DNA of 64,000 nt, taken from the NCBI RefSeq assembly GCF_036670015.1, contig NZ_CP137636.1, positions 1,776,501-1,840,500 on the forward strand, written 5' to 3'. Below are positions 17,560 through 24,984 of this stretch, one piece after another. Numbering within the stretch: position 1 is the stretch's first letter; each line of letters starts with the position of its first letter. The notes beneath the pieces are model-generated. The model saw only the letters and a program-made list of their open reading frames with translations. It was not told where the DNA came from and searched no databases. This DNA is from Niallia sp. XMNu-256. Lineage in GTDB: Bacteria; Bacillota; Bacilli; Bacillales; Cytobacillaceae. A program made the translations under genes and the position numbers.

Positions 17560-17613
17560 TAACTTAATTTGACAGTCAGGATACTAGGATATGATGACTG
17601 TCAAATTAAGTTA
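17560..17613. repeat. Perfect 18-bp inverted repeat
   Basis: Arms TAACTTAATTTGACAGTC and its exact complement, 18-nt loop. The right arm ends two bases before the GGAGG ribosome site of the following ORF. There is no T-run, so it is unlike an ordinary terminator and could be a leader hairpin or operator. Confidence 0.8.
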
Positions 17614-17629
17614 ATGGAGGTGCATTAAA

Positions 17630-17797
17630 ATCGATATATTATTCGCTCTAATTGCCTTTTTCTTTATGTTCTGTCTACTTCATTCAATACGGGCTATTGT
17701 AAATAAAGAAAATACAAACATAAACACGCTTATTTTATTTACTTCTATCTTCTTCGGGGGAATGTTTTGGATTATCATTTTTATTTCTATTAACTAG
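17630..17797 (+). CDS. Small two-helix membrane protein, 55 aa, unusual start
   Basis: The frame begins at ATC nine bases after GGAGG and reads DILFALIAFFFMFCLLHSIR, then IVNKENTNINT and LILFTSIFFGGMFWIIIFIS. There is no ATG, GTG or TTG between the ribosome site and the hydrophobic segment, so either ATC (or ATT two codons earlier) is used or a former ATG has mutated. The next ATG would remove half of the first helix. Unknown function. Confidence 0.55.
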   Translation: MDILFALIAFFFMFCLLHSIRAIVNKENTNINTLILFTSIFFGGMFWIIIFISIN

Positions 17798-17942
17798 CAG
17801 TAATCATTATTTTAATCTTCCCCTAACGGGCTATTGCTATTTTATGGTATATCTGTTATTCTTAGGAAGAATTATTTTTGTTCTTTTTTCAGATAGAATT
17901 TGTTTTTCGTCTAAGGCATTTGAGCAAGGATAGTAACACAAT

Positions 17943-17958
17943 GTGTGGAGATCCACAC
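17943..17958 (+). promoter_or_regulatory. 5'-UTR hairpin next to the cold-shock ribosome site
   Basis: GTGTGGA-GA-TCCACAC hairpin immediately upstream of GAGGAGG, within a long leader starting with an A/T-rich promoter region. The same hairpin in copy 2 keeps six base pairs despite a T-to-C change. Position suggests temperature-dependent control of translation, as known for cold-shock mRNAs. Confidence 0.55.
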
Positions 17959-17973
17959 GAGGAGGCAACAATA

Positions 17974-18174
17974 ATGGAACAAGGTAAAGTTAAGTGGTTT
18001 AATGCAGAAAAAGGTTTCGGATTCATCGAGCGTGAAGCAGGAGAAGACGTATTCGTACATTTCTCAGCAATCCAAAGCGAAGGTTTCAAATCTTTAGACG
18101 AAGGTCAAAGTGTAACTTTTGAAATTGAACAAGGACAACGTGGCCCACAAGCTACAAACGTTCAAAGCGCTTAA
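17974..18174 (+). CDS. Cold-shock protein (CspA/CspB family), copy 1
   Basis: 66 residues: a full-length OB-fold cold-shock domain with RNP1 (KGFGFIER) and RNP2 (VFVHFSAI), starting GKVKWFN. Binds single-stranded RNA/DNA and acts as an RNA chaperone during cold shock. The ATG follows GAGGAGG. An in-frame ATG in the hairpin at 17941 would lengthen it by 11 residues, but the second copy has that ATG out of frame, supporting the short form. Differs from copy 2 only near the last residues (NVQSA versus NVQKA). Confidence 0.97.
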   Translation: MEQGKVKWFNAEKGFGFIEREAGEDVFVHFSAIQSEGFKSLDEGQSVTFEIEQGQRGPQATNVQSA

Positions 18175-18187
18175 TAATAGCAGATGG

Positions 18188-18217
18188 CAGACCCTTAATG
18201 AAGGGTCTGTTTTTTTT
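18188..18217 (+). terminator. Cold-shock gene terminator, copy 1
   Basis: CAGACCCTT-AATG-AAGGGTCTG followed by T8. Confidence 0.95.
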
Positions 18218-18632
18218 ATTTACTTTGGACATGTTGGATTTACGTAGGTGATGGAGAGTTTATAGAAGCACAATCGTCTACGCGATGATATAACTTGGAA
18301 GTTATTGGGTAGAAGTATTTAACGGACGTGTTAATAGAATATGAGATTTAAATTAAGTCATAATTGTAGCTTTAAAATAGAGTTTGATAAGTTTTAAAGG
18401 TTAATTTCTTATAAAAAAATTGATCAAGAATCCTGTGTTGTACAGGGTTCTTTCTTATTAAGCAATGTGGCCATTTTCTTGAATAAGAACGTTTTGGCTA
18501 GAAATTGAATGGAATCTCAAAGTGATTCAATCAGGGCTTAGTTAAAGAAAGTCCTCTTGACATCTTTTTCATAAAAACTCATAGTTACTATTGGTAACAG
18601 TTGTTCATAGTAATTATTTTCTATAGGAGAAA
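18218..18632. other. Spacer before marR
   Basis: No gene seen. Contains a hairpin AGAATCCTG / CAGGGTTCT followed by TTTCTTATT near 18.43 kb and a degenerate cassette-like TGGCCATTTTCTTGAATAAG. The last 60 bases contain AACAGTTGTT and ATAGTAATTATTTTCTATAGG, possibly the marR promoter/operator. Confidence 0.45.
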
Positions 18633-18694
18633 GTGAAAGAATTGGAAGGTTTTTTCAACGTTATTTAAGTCTGTATAGATCACTTAACACTACA

Positions 18695-19069
18695 TTGAAT
18701 GAACTAATGAGTACTTATCAGCTTACCTATTCTTTATGGCAAGTTATGTTTTATATAAAAAACAATGGACCTTCGACGCTTGTGGATATTTCAAATCAAT
18801 ATAATGTTGAAAAGCCAACCATTACGAGGAGGGTTCACCGTTTGGAAGATCTGCAAATAGTGAAGCAAATTCCAGGCAAGGATAGGCGGGAAAAAGTCAT
18901 TCAGTTAACAGAATTAGGAGAAGAGATTTATAAAGAATGTAGAAAAAAAATATCGGATTTGGAAAATAGGGTTATGGAAGGGATCGCTAATGAAGAGCAA
19001 ATGATTACGTTTCAAACTCTTCCTAAAATACAGGATAATATTTATGAATCGAGAGGGGAGCAAAAGTGA
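18695..19069 (+). CDS. MarR-family regulator with frameshifted 5' end
   Basis: Winged-helix MarR: QLTYSLWQVMFYIKNNGPST, VEKPTITRRVHRLEDLQI (recognition helix), then the wing PGKDRREKVIQLTELG. The natural start appears to be GTG 18633 behind TAGGAGA (KELEGFF...), but a six-T run there breaks the frame; one added base would join it to FQRYLSLYRSLNTTLNELM. As written, only starts inside helix 1 remain, which would harm dimerisation. It overlaps the MFS gene by GTGA and probably represses it in response to a toxic ligand. Confidence 0.8.
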   Translation: MNELMSTYQLTYSLWQVMFYIKNNGPSTLVDISNQYNVEKPTITRRVHRLEDLQIVKQIPGKDRREKVIQLTELGEEIYKECRKKISDLENRVMEGIANEEQMITFQTLPKIQDNIYESRGEQK

Positions 19070-20256
19070 GTAAACCTAAATTGTGGACGAAGAATTTTAT
19101 CATTGTATCCAGCGTCAATTTCTTGTTAACACTAGTCTTTTATTTATTAATCGTGATTATAGGTGTTTATGCGGTAGATGAATATCATGCTACTGCAAGC
19201 CAGGCCGGGCTTGTTACAGGGATTTTTATTGTTGGGACTTTAATTGGGCGTCTGTTTATCGGCCGCAGTATTGATTCAATTGGCCGTAAAAGAACATTGT
19301 TCATTGGATTAATTCTTTATATTTTAACAACATCTTTATATTTTATCCATTTAGGCATCACCTTCCTGCTTATTACCCGTTTATTACATGGTATTACACT
19401 GGGTATTGCGAGCACAGCAACAGGGACCATTGTAGCCCAAATTATCCCGGAAACAAGAAAAGGAGAAGGTATCGGTTATTACAGTATGAGTGCGACGTTG
19501 TCTACCGCAATCGGACCGTTCATTGGACTATATATGAGTCAGCATACAAGCACTCAAATAATCTTTAGTCTCTGCCTAGCTTTAGGAATCATTAGTTTGA
19601 TCACAGCATTCTTTGTGCATGTGCCGGCATTGGAAGGATCAACAAAGACAACTGAAATAAAAGGATTCAAACTCTCTCAATTTATTGAGCCCAAGGCAGT
19701 TCCGATTGCATTGATTACACTAGTTGTAGCCTTCTGTTACTCCAGTGTTCTATCTTTTATTAATTTCTATGCCATTGAAATTGACCTGGTTAGTGCAGCC
19801 AGTTTCTTCTTTCTTGTATATTCAATAGCGGTATTGATTTCACGTCCATTCACAGGCCTTTTAATGGACGTGAAAGGAGCAAACTATGTTATGTACCCAG
19901 CGTTTATTCTCTTTACAGCCGGAATGCTTCTTTTAGGTTCAGCCCACAACAGTATCACTTTGTTATTATCAGGTATCCTTATTGGACTTGGGTTCGGGAA
20001 TATGCAGTCATGCACTCAGGCAATCGCTGTTAAGTTGACTCCCCCTCATCGTATGGGATTGGCAACGTCGACTTTCTTTATCTTTCTTGACGCAGGGCTT
20101 GGGTTCGGTCCTTATCTGCTTGGCTTCTTCATTCCATTCACGAGCTATAGTACTCTGTATATGATCTTAGGAGTTGTAGTTCTGGCATCTTCTGGTCTTT
20201 ACTTTTACCTGCACGGCAAGAAAGAAAGGGCTAGTATCAATGCTTTAGCTCGATAA
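19066..20256 (+). CDS. MFS drug efflux transporter (DHA1 type)
   Basis: 396 residues, about 12 membrane helices. Motif A is visible as GRLFIGRSIDSIGRKRTL after helix 2, motif B-like RLLHGITLG in helix 4 and motif C-like SATLSTAIGPFIG in helix 5. A proton-drug antiporter in the plasma membrane is expected. The GTG start overlaps the marR stop by four bases, so the two are co-translated. Followed by a terminator and then the second cold-shock cassette. Confidence 0.92.
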   Translation: MSKPKLWTKNFIIVSSVNFLLTLVFYLLIVIIGVYAVDEYHATASQAGLVTGIFIVGTLIGRLFIGRSIDSIGRKRTLFIGLILYILTTSLYFIHLGITFLLITRLLHGITLGIASTATGTIVAQIIPETRKGEGIGYYSMSATLSTAIGPFIGLYMSQHTSTQIIFSLCLALGIISLITAFFVHVPALEGSTKTTEIKGFKLSQFIEPKAVPIALITLVVAFCYSSVLSFINFYAIEIDLVSAASFFFLVYSIAVLISRPFTGLLMDVKGANYVMYPAFILFTAGMLLLGSAHNSITLLLSGILIGLGFGNMQSCTQAIAVKLTPPHRMGLATSTFFIFLDAGLGFGPYLLGFFIPFTSYSTLYMILGVVVLASSGLYFYLHGKKERASINALAR

Positions 20257-20266
20257 TAAATAAGAA

Positions 20267-20296
20267 AGGACCCCTTGTAAGGGATGTTCCTTTTTT
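20267..20296 (+). terminator. Terminator of the marR-MFS operon
   Basis: GGACCCCTT / AAGGGATGTTCC imperfect stem followed by T6. Confidence 0.75.
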
Positions 20297-20437
20297 ATAT
20301 GAGAATGGGTCTACTATACCATTTGCTATTTTATAGTATGTGTGCTATTCTTAGAAAGAATTATTTTTGTTCTTTTTCAGATTGAGAATAGATTTTGTTT
20401 TTCGTCTAAGGTATTTGAGCAAGGATAGTAACACAAT

Positions 20438-20453
20438 GTGTGGAGACCCACAC
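20438..20453 (+). promoter_or_regulatory. 5'-UTR hairpin of cold-shock copy 2
   Basis: GTGTGG / CCACAC stem directly before GAGGAGG. The loop-side base differs from copy 1 but six pairs are kept. Confidence 0.55.
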
Positions 20454-20470
20454 GAGGAGGCAAAACAATT

Positions 20471-20671
20471 ATGGAACAAGGTAAAGTTAAGTGGTTTAAT
20501 GCAGAAAAAGGTTTTGGATTCATCGAGCGTGAAGCAGGAGAAGACGTATTCGTACATTTCTCAGCAATCCAAAGTGAAGGTTTCAAATCTTTAGACGAAG
20601 GTCAAAGTGTAACTTTTGAAATTGAACAAGGCCAACGTGGCCCACAAGCTACAAACGTTCAAAAAGCTTAA
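20471..20671 (+). CDS. Cold-shock protein (CspA/CspB family), copy 2
   Basis: 66 residues, identical to copy 1 except the penultimate residue (NVQKA). RNP1 and RNP2 intact, ATG 13 bases after GAGGAGG with a slightly longer spacer (CAAAACAATT) than copy 1. Same RNA-chaperone role; possibly differently tuned translation. Recent duplication or gene conversion is implied by near-identical synonymous sites. Confidence 0.97.
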   Translation: MEQGKVKWFNAEKGFGFIEREAGEDVFVHFSAIQSEGFKSLDEGQSVTFEIEQGQRGPQATNVQKA

Positions 20672-20684
20672 TCCTAGCAGATGA

Positions 20685-20714
20685 CAGACCCTAAATGAAG
20701 GGTCTGTTTTTTTT
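20685..20714 (+). terminator. Cold-shock gene terminator, copy 2
   Basis: CAGACCCT-AAATGA-AGGGTCTG followed by T8. Confidence 0.95.
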
Positions 20715-20746
20715 ATTTACCGTAACAAGAGACTTTTTCAATAAAT

Positions 20747-20779
20747 AAAAGCCCTATTCAATAAATGAATAGGGCTTTT
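20747..20779. terminator. Strong bidirectional terminator
   Basis: 14-bp perfect stem AAAAGCCCTATTCA / TGAATAGGGCTTTT, 5-nt loop. It insulates the cold-shock cassette from the next gene. Confidence 0.88.
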
Positions 20780-21220
20780 GCAACAATCATGAAACACAAT
20801 CAGTAATAGTATAAATGGTAAAGTAAGTATAGCACACTGTAGTAGTAATCCCTAATTTAACATTCTATTTTATGTTTATTTTCCCTTCTACAATTAAGAT
20901 TGAGATCATGTTTTAGTTATTCAGTTTTATGTGTAAGTGTTTTTTTACTAATGATAATTGCAAAATACTACACTTAAAGTTACGGAGGCAAGAGTTTAAA
21001 ATCTGGGTGCTGCGGCACCTTTTTCTGGTATGGAAATCGACAAGAGGAAGAAAAGAAGCAAAATATATTACAGAAGGGCTAGGTATATTTAACAAAACTG
21101 ACATAATAAGACCTTATAATACGAACGGGGCAGAATAGTTGAAGAGTGCTGTAAAAGACGAAATAATAGCATTTATAGTGTATTGTAATATTTGTATTCG
21201 TAAAAAGGAGGATTATACTT
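20780..21220. other. Spacer before the NAD(P)-binding protein gene
   Basis: No supported gene. A plus-strand frame (20929-21138, ending in KEAKYITEGLGIFNKTDIIR...) lacks a ribosome site and overlaps an equally long minus frame; it may be a gene relic. A good AAAAGGAGG site precedes the next start. Confidence 0.4.
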
Positions 21221-21841
21221 TTGAATATTTTAATTTTAGGTGCAACTGGACGAGTCGGAAGTCAAATAATAACTTATGCCCTTCATGATAGACATCATGT
21301 TACTGTATTAGTTCGCACTCCAGAGAAGATTCAAATAAATAGTGAAAATTTAACCATTATTCAAGGGAATGTTTTAAATAAAAATGATATAGTACGTGCA
21401 ATGCATGGGATTGATGTAGTTATTAGTGCACTAAATACTGATGGCACAACCACTCTATCAGAAAGTATGCCACTTATTATCGAAGCAATGGAAAACGAAG
21501 GTATGAAACGAATAATAACAATAGGAACTGCGGGTATTCTGCAAAGTAGAACCACGCCAAATTCTCTGCGTTATCAATCAAGTGAATCAAAGCAGAAGTC
21601 AACCCGTGCAGCGAAAGAACATCATAAGGTGTATGATCTGCTTAAACAATCAACACTTGAATGGACCATTGTATGTCCAACGTATTTACCTGATGGAGAA
21701 AGATTAGGTGAATACCGTGTGGAACGTGATTTTTTGCCAGTGGATGGAGCTAAAATAAATGTATCGGATACAGCAGAATTTACATATAAGCAGATTGAAA
21801 GTAACAATTATATAAAATCACGTGTAGGTATCGCCTACTAA
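21221..21841 (+). CDS. NAD(P)-binding Rossmann protein (NmrA/atypical SDR type)
   Basis: 206 residues from a TTG start behind AAGGAGGA. N-terminal dinucleotide site ILILGATGRVGSQI (GxxGxxG), Asp-bearing strand GNVLNKNDIVRAM, then ISALNTDG and ITIGTAGIL, and the later WTIVCPTYLPDGE. This matches small single-domain SDR-like proteins (YwnB, BVR-B-like) that act as NAD(P)H-dependent reductases or redox sensors. The substrate cannot be told from sequence. Monocistronic. Confidence 0.85.
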   Translation: MNILILGATGRVGSQIITYALHDRHHVTVLVRTPEKIQINSENLTIIQGNVLNKNDIVRAMHGIDVVISALNTDGTTTLSESMPLIIEAMENEGMKRIITIGTAGILQSRTTPNSLRYQSSESKQKSTRAAKEHHKVYDLLKQSTLEWTIVCPTYLPDGERLGEYRVERDFLPVDGAKINVSDTAEFTYKQIESNNYIKSRVGIAY

Positions 21842-21913
21842 TAATATTCTCTTACATTATTACTTGATGTCACAAGGTAAAACTTATTGTTTGTGAAAAA
21901 ATGTACTTAAACT

Positions 21914-21996
21914 AAAGGGTGCGATTCTTCATAAGCGAAGGGTCGCTATTTTGCTTATTCAAATAGCGGCCAGGATCGTTCATAAGCGGAGGAACA
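21914..21996 (+). repeat. Intergenic cassette copy
   Basis: CTAAAGGGTGCGATTC hairpin arm (GCGATTCTTC / GAAGGGTCGC) followed by TTATTCAAATAGCGGCC and a cassette-like tail ending AAGCGGAGG. See finding on the dispersed cassette. Confidence 0.5.
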
Positions 21997-22091
21997 AAAG
22001 ATGATTTAATTTTATCGAATTAGACCTATATTGTGTTTAAGAAAACAGAGTTTTGCTTATTATATCCTCAGTAAACAAAAACTTCAAACCA

Positions 22092-23012
22092 CTAAGAAAC
22101 GGTGGGCTCAAGTACAGTCACTGTATTCTCTATTGCATTCAGATTTACATTAGCGCCTATTGGAATAGCAGCTTTATAAACGCCGTGACCTGAACTAAGA
22201 TTGACGATCAATGGTTTTTTTAGAGGGACTAATAAAGCATTAATTAAATCCTCATATGATGTACCATAAGATACAGGACAATTCGTACATTCTCCTATAA
22301 TAATACCAAGACAATCTTGAAATTTACCTGCCATTGATAATTGAGTTAGATACCTAAAAATCATTGTAGTCGGAGAGTGTGTTTCCTCTAAAAAAAGTAT
22401 CTTTCCTTTTGTATCAATTTCATATGGTGTACCGATTGCATTGACTAACGAAGTCATATTTCCACCCACTATTGGACCTGTTACATTTCCTGGTACTAAA
22501 CCACTTAGGGCTATGTTCGGTGGATTCTGGATCACCCTGGGAGAATTCAACGTTGAAGTTGCTTCAAAAAATTGATTGAAGTTATAAGCTGGTGTAGCTG
22601 GTCTAAAGTCAATGAGCATTAAACTATGGAATGTAATTAAATTACTAAATTGATAGAGACTATTTAATAATACGGTCATGTCACTATAACCAGATATAAT
22701 TTTCGGATTCTGTCTTATGACATCAAAGTTCAGATAAGGAAGAATGGTCTGAATCCCAGTCCCACCACGGGTGGCAAGGATCATTTTGACACTCGGATTT
22801 CTAAACATATTCATTAAATCATCTGCTCTTTGTTGATTGGATGCCGCTACGATGCCACTACTAGAATAAACATGCTCGCCTAAAACGACATTAAAGCCCA
22901 TATCTCTCAAAAATTGTACTCTAGTATTTATAGTAACTGCATCTAGAGGGGTGCCGAGCGTAACTAATCCAATGGTATCTCCTCTTTTTAACAACGGGGG
23001 TCTGATTGCCAT
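22092..23012 (-). CDS. LD-carboxypeptidase, S66 family
   Basis: 306 residues from the ATG after GGGAGTGG. The S66 triad motifs are present: nucleophile Ser in SGYSDMT, Glu in FLEETHS and His in SSGHGVY; TRGGTGIQ is the substrate loop. The family trims the terminal D-Ala from murein tetrapeptides after an L,D bond (LdcA/YkfA), and a sister group (MccF) inactivates microcin C-type antibiotics. No signal peptide, so cytosolic cell-wall recycling is most likely. Stands alone, transcribed against both neighbours. Confidence 0.92.
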   Translation of the reverse strand: MAIRPPLLKRGDTIGLVTLGTPLDAVTINTRVQFLRDMGFNVVLGEHVYSSSGIVAASNQQRADDLMNMFRNPSVKMILATRGGTGIQTILPYLNFDVIRQNPKIISGYSDMTVLLNSLYQFSNLITFHSLMLIDFRPATPAYNFNQFFEATSTLNSPRVIQNPPNIALSGLVPGNVTGPIVGGNMTSLVNAIGTPYEIDTKGKILFLEETHSPTTMIFRYLTQLSMAGKFQDCLGIIIGECTNCPVSYGTSYEDLINALLVPLKKPLIVNLSSGHGVYKAAIPIGANVNLNAIENTVTVLEPTVS

Positions 23013-23171
23013 ATTTACCACTCCCTTAACACAATGAAAATTATGATAATAAAAGGTATTATAAAGTGATCTGAAATATGTCATATTTAAGATCACTACT
23101 AATTAAGTGCTTAAACAATTAATCTACAGTACGAAGGTAGTATTAAACAAAAAGAGAATTTACTAACTTAA

Positions 23172-23250
23172 CTGACGGGTGCATTACTAGCATAAGGTAA
23201 AGCCTTTTTCTTATTTAAGCAACGGGCAGAAACCTTTAACAAGATGTTTG
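23172..23250 (+). repeat. Intergenic cassette copy
   Basis: ACGGGTGCATT, then TTTTTCTTATTTAAGC, then ACGGGCAGAAACCTTTAAC and ATGGTATTTTAAG. The same order occurs before the paralogous lipoprotein relic at 55.34 kb. Confidence 0.6.
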
Positions 23251-23290
23251 GATTTTTATGGTATTTTAAGTGTATGAAGGGGGAATAAAA

Positions 23291-23770
23291 TTGAGAAAAA
23301 TGACGAAGCTTTTGTTCTATTCACTATTGGTCATTCTTTTTTTAAATGGGTGTAATTCAAATGATACGAATATAAAGAATGATATTTTTCAATATAAAGA
23401 TTCGTTCGTTGGTGATAACAGTGCAGTAGGAAACATTGCTAATCAATTAGTAGGTGCAGAGCAATTAAACGGTTTTGAACTTAAAACAAATGAAGAACCG
23501 TATGGAATAACGCTAAATTATGATTTGATAGAGTCAGAGCAAAAATTCAAAGAAACAGTGATATTTAATGCAACATTTTTATTTACATTAGTCCAAAATG
23601 TGGATTGGATAACATTTAACTCCGATATCCGTGAATATACAATTACGAGAGAAAATCTACAAGAATGGTATGGTAAAGAATTAACTGAATTCCAAAACGA
23701 GGATGAACTAAGAGAACTTATACAAGAATTTTTAGAAGGCGAAAACAAAGTGAATCAGTTATTAAATTAA
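23291..23770 (+). CDS. Lipoprotein of the DUF4825 type
   Basis: 159 residues from the TTG behind GAAGGGGGA. Lipoprotein signal KLLFYSLLVILFLNGC, then DIFQYKDSFVGDNSAVGNIA, the DUF4825 hallmark (YKxSYVGDNSxVxxI), and a helical end. It is a membrane-anchored surface protein of unknown role; DUF4825 domains also occur in zinc-peptidase regulators. A degraded paralogue with the same upstream cassette lies at 55.47 kb. Confidence 0.82.
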   Translation: MRKMTKLLFYSLLVILFLNGCNSNDTNIKNDIFQYKDSFVGDNSAVGNIANQLVGAEQLNGFELKTNEEPYGITLNYDLIESEQKFKETVIFNATFLFTLVQNVDWITFNSDIREYTITRENLQEWYGKELTEFQNEDELRELIQEFLEGENKVNQLLN

Positions 23771-23903
23771 CAGGCGCTTATGTTGAACAAGAGGGTTGCT
23801 ACGCTAATTCTACTAACTGATAGATTAGCACAAAAAGGAATTGTCAGCTTTATATTTAACATGGTTATGATTAATTAAACTTAGGTAAGATTTTAGTGTA
23901 GAT

Positions 23904-24002
23904 ATGATTAAACAAACAACTTTTGTGATTCTTTTTATTCCTTTAAGCCTTTGTGTGTTAGCGATTGGAGTAATTCAATTTAAAAAAACCTATAAAAAAT
24001 AG
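23904..24002 (+). CDS. Possible 32-aa single-helix membrane peptide
   Basis: MIKQTTFVILFIPLSLCVLA followed by IGVIQF and a basic tail: one helix with a basic C-terminus. The ribosome site is poor (TAGGTAAG far upstream), so expression is doubtful. The rest of 23771-24173 shows nothing else. Confidence 0.35.
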   Translation: MIKQTTFVILFIPLSLCVLAIGVIQFKKTYKK

Positions 24003-24173
24003 AAATAATATTTAAGAAGAAGTAGATACATATAAAACTTCGTCTGAACAAAGAAACAAATAATAGAGAAACTTATAAAAAGTTGATATTGTTCTATTAT
24101 CATGTCTCTTCAGGATTTACTGAAAAAATGGTTCTATTGAATAACTCAGAGAGCGTATACCTTATTACACGAA

Positions 24174-24262
24174 CGGGTGCTAGAGTTAAAGACTAATGGC
24201 TGTATTATGGCAGTCTTTTCTTATTGAGAAAAAGTGGTAGGTTAATTGAACAAGGGTATATA
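24174..24262 (+). repeat. Intergenic cassette copy, clear example
   Basis: AACGGGTGCTAGAG, hairpin with GGCAGTC before TTTTCTTATTG, then AGTGGTAGGTTAATTGAAC. It is followed at 24266-24277 by TGGTATAAT, an extended -10 element, and the downstream lipoprotein gene. Confidence 0.65.
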
Positions 24263-24317
24263 GTAGATGGTATAATTTACATTATAAGGAAAATTTATTT
24301 GTTAGGAGGAGGGTTAT

Positions 24318-24815
24318 TTGAAGCTAAAGCCTTTGGGACTTATTTTCTTTAGTATGCTTTTTATGATTTTAGGTTGCGCTAAAAATGAAACGGTTGAAAG
24401 TAAGTTGACTTTACCTGAAGATATACCAAACTTTGTCAAAGAAAGTGATTTAGAGAAAGTTGATTGGGATAAAAAAGCTACGACATTCAATGGCAATATA
24501 ATCGGGAATGAGAATAAATCAGGCGTTATTAGTGCTGACATGCCCAGTTTAAACGGTCAAAAGTGGATGTGGCATCTTTGGGGTGTTGAAAATCCCCAGG
24601 AAACCGAACTGACGGTCGTTGGTTTTCACAGAGAAACGGGAACCGTTCATCAAATCCTAACAACAGGTTGGACAATAGGTCTTGGAGGAGAGAATAATGG
24701 GGCAGATGCACATGCACCTTCCACTGTGAACATTCCAAAGGCAGGAGAATGGGCAGTATTGCTTTACACTGGTGGGAAATTGTTTGATACCGTAATTTAC
24801 GAAATCAATGAATGA
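24318..24815 (+). CDS. Lipoprotein, DUF4871-like
   Basis: 165 residues from a TTG start after TTAGGAGGAGGG. Lipobox MILGC after a hydrophobic signal. The mature part has strongly patterned beta strands with Trp and Gly: LNGQKWMWHLWGVE, VVGFHRETGTVHQIL, GLGGENNGADAHAP and GEWAVLLYTGGKLFD. This fits a small extracytoplasmic beta-sandwich; the DUF4871 label is from memory. It has a convincing TGnTATAAT promoter. Role unknown. Confidence 0.8.
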   Translation: MKLKPLGLIFFSMLFMILGCAKNETVESKLTLPEDIPNFVKESDLEKVDWDKKATTFNGNIIGNENKSGVISADMPSLNGQKWMWHLWGVENPQETELTVVGFHRETGTVHQILTTGWTIGLGGENNGADAHAPSTVNIPKAGEWAVLLYTGGKLFDTVIYEINE

Positions 24816-24844
24816 TGAGTATGCTTTATAATTATTCTTACTAT

Positions 24845-24931
24845 GGGGTGCGAGAGTTAAAGAGGAGGACTGCTGTGGCAGTCCCTTTTCTTCTTATTCT
24901 AAAGGGGCAGGTTAGCACAAGAAGGAAATAA
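24845..24931 (+). repeat. Intergenic cassette copy, clear example
   Basis: GGGGTGCGAGAGTTAAAG, hairpin GGACTGCTGTGGCAGTCC followed by CTTTTCTTCTTATT, then AAAGGGGCAGGTTAGCACA. It lies between two convergent-free, same-strand genes. Confidence 0.65.
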
Positions 24932-24984
24932 TATTATAGAAAATAGAAGTTATTAATATTTTGTGAGGCAAGGGGAGAAAAAGG

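Larger units (their letters stand above)
17833..18217 (+). repeat. Cold-shock cassette, copy 1
   Basis: About 385 bp (leader, gene and terminator) repeated in direct orientation at 20322-20714. Similarity begins near TATTGCTATTTTAT and ends with the terminator T-run. Two substitutions are visible at the end of the coding part, with a few indels in the leader. Confidence 0.85.
20322..20714 (+). repeat. Cold-shock cassette, copy 2
   Basis: Direct repeat of 17833-18217 covering leader, coding part and terminator. The two copies bracket the marR-MFS operon, about 2.5 kb apart. Confidence 0.85.

Noticed and set aside
20929-21138. Overlapping plus and minus frames of about 65 codons
   Set aside because: Neither has a ribosome site. 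The plus frame's end is somewhat protein-like but I cannot identify it, so it is only mentioned within the spacer entry.
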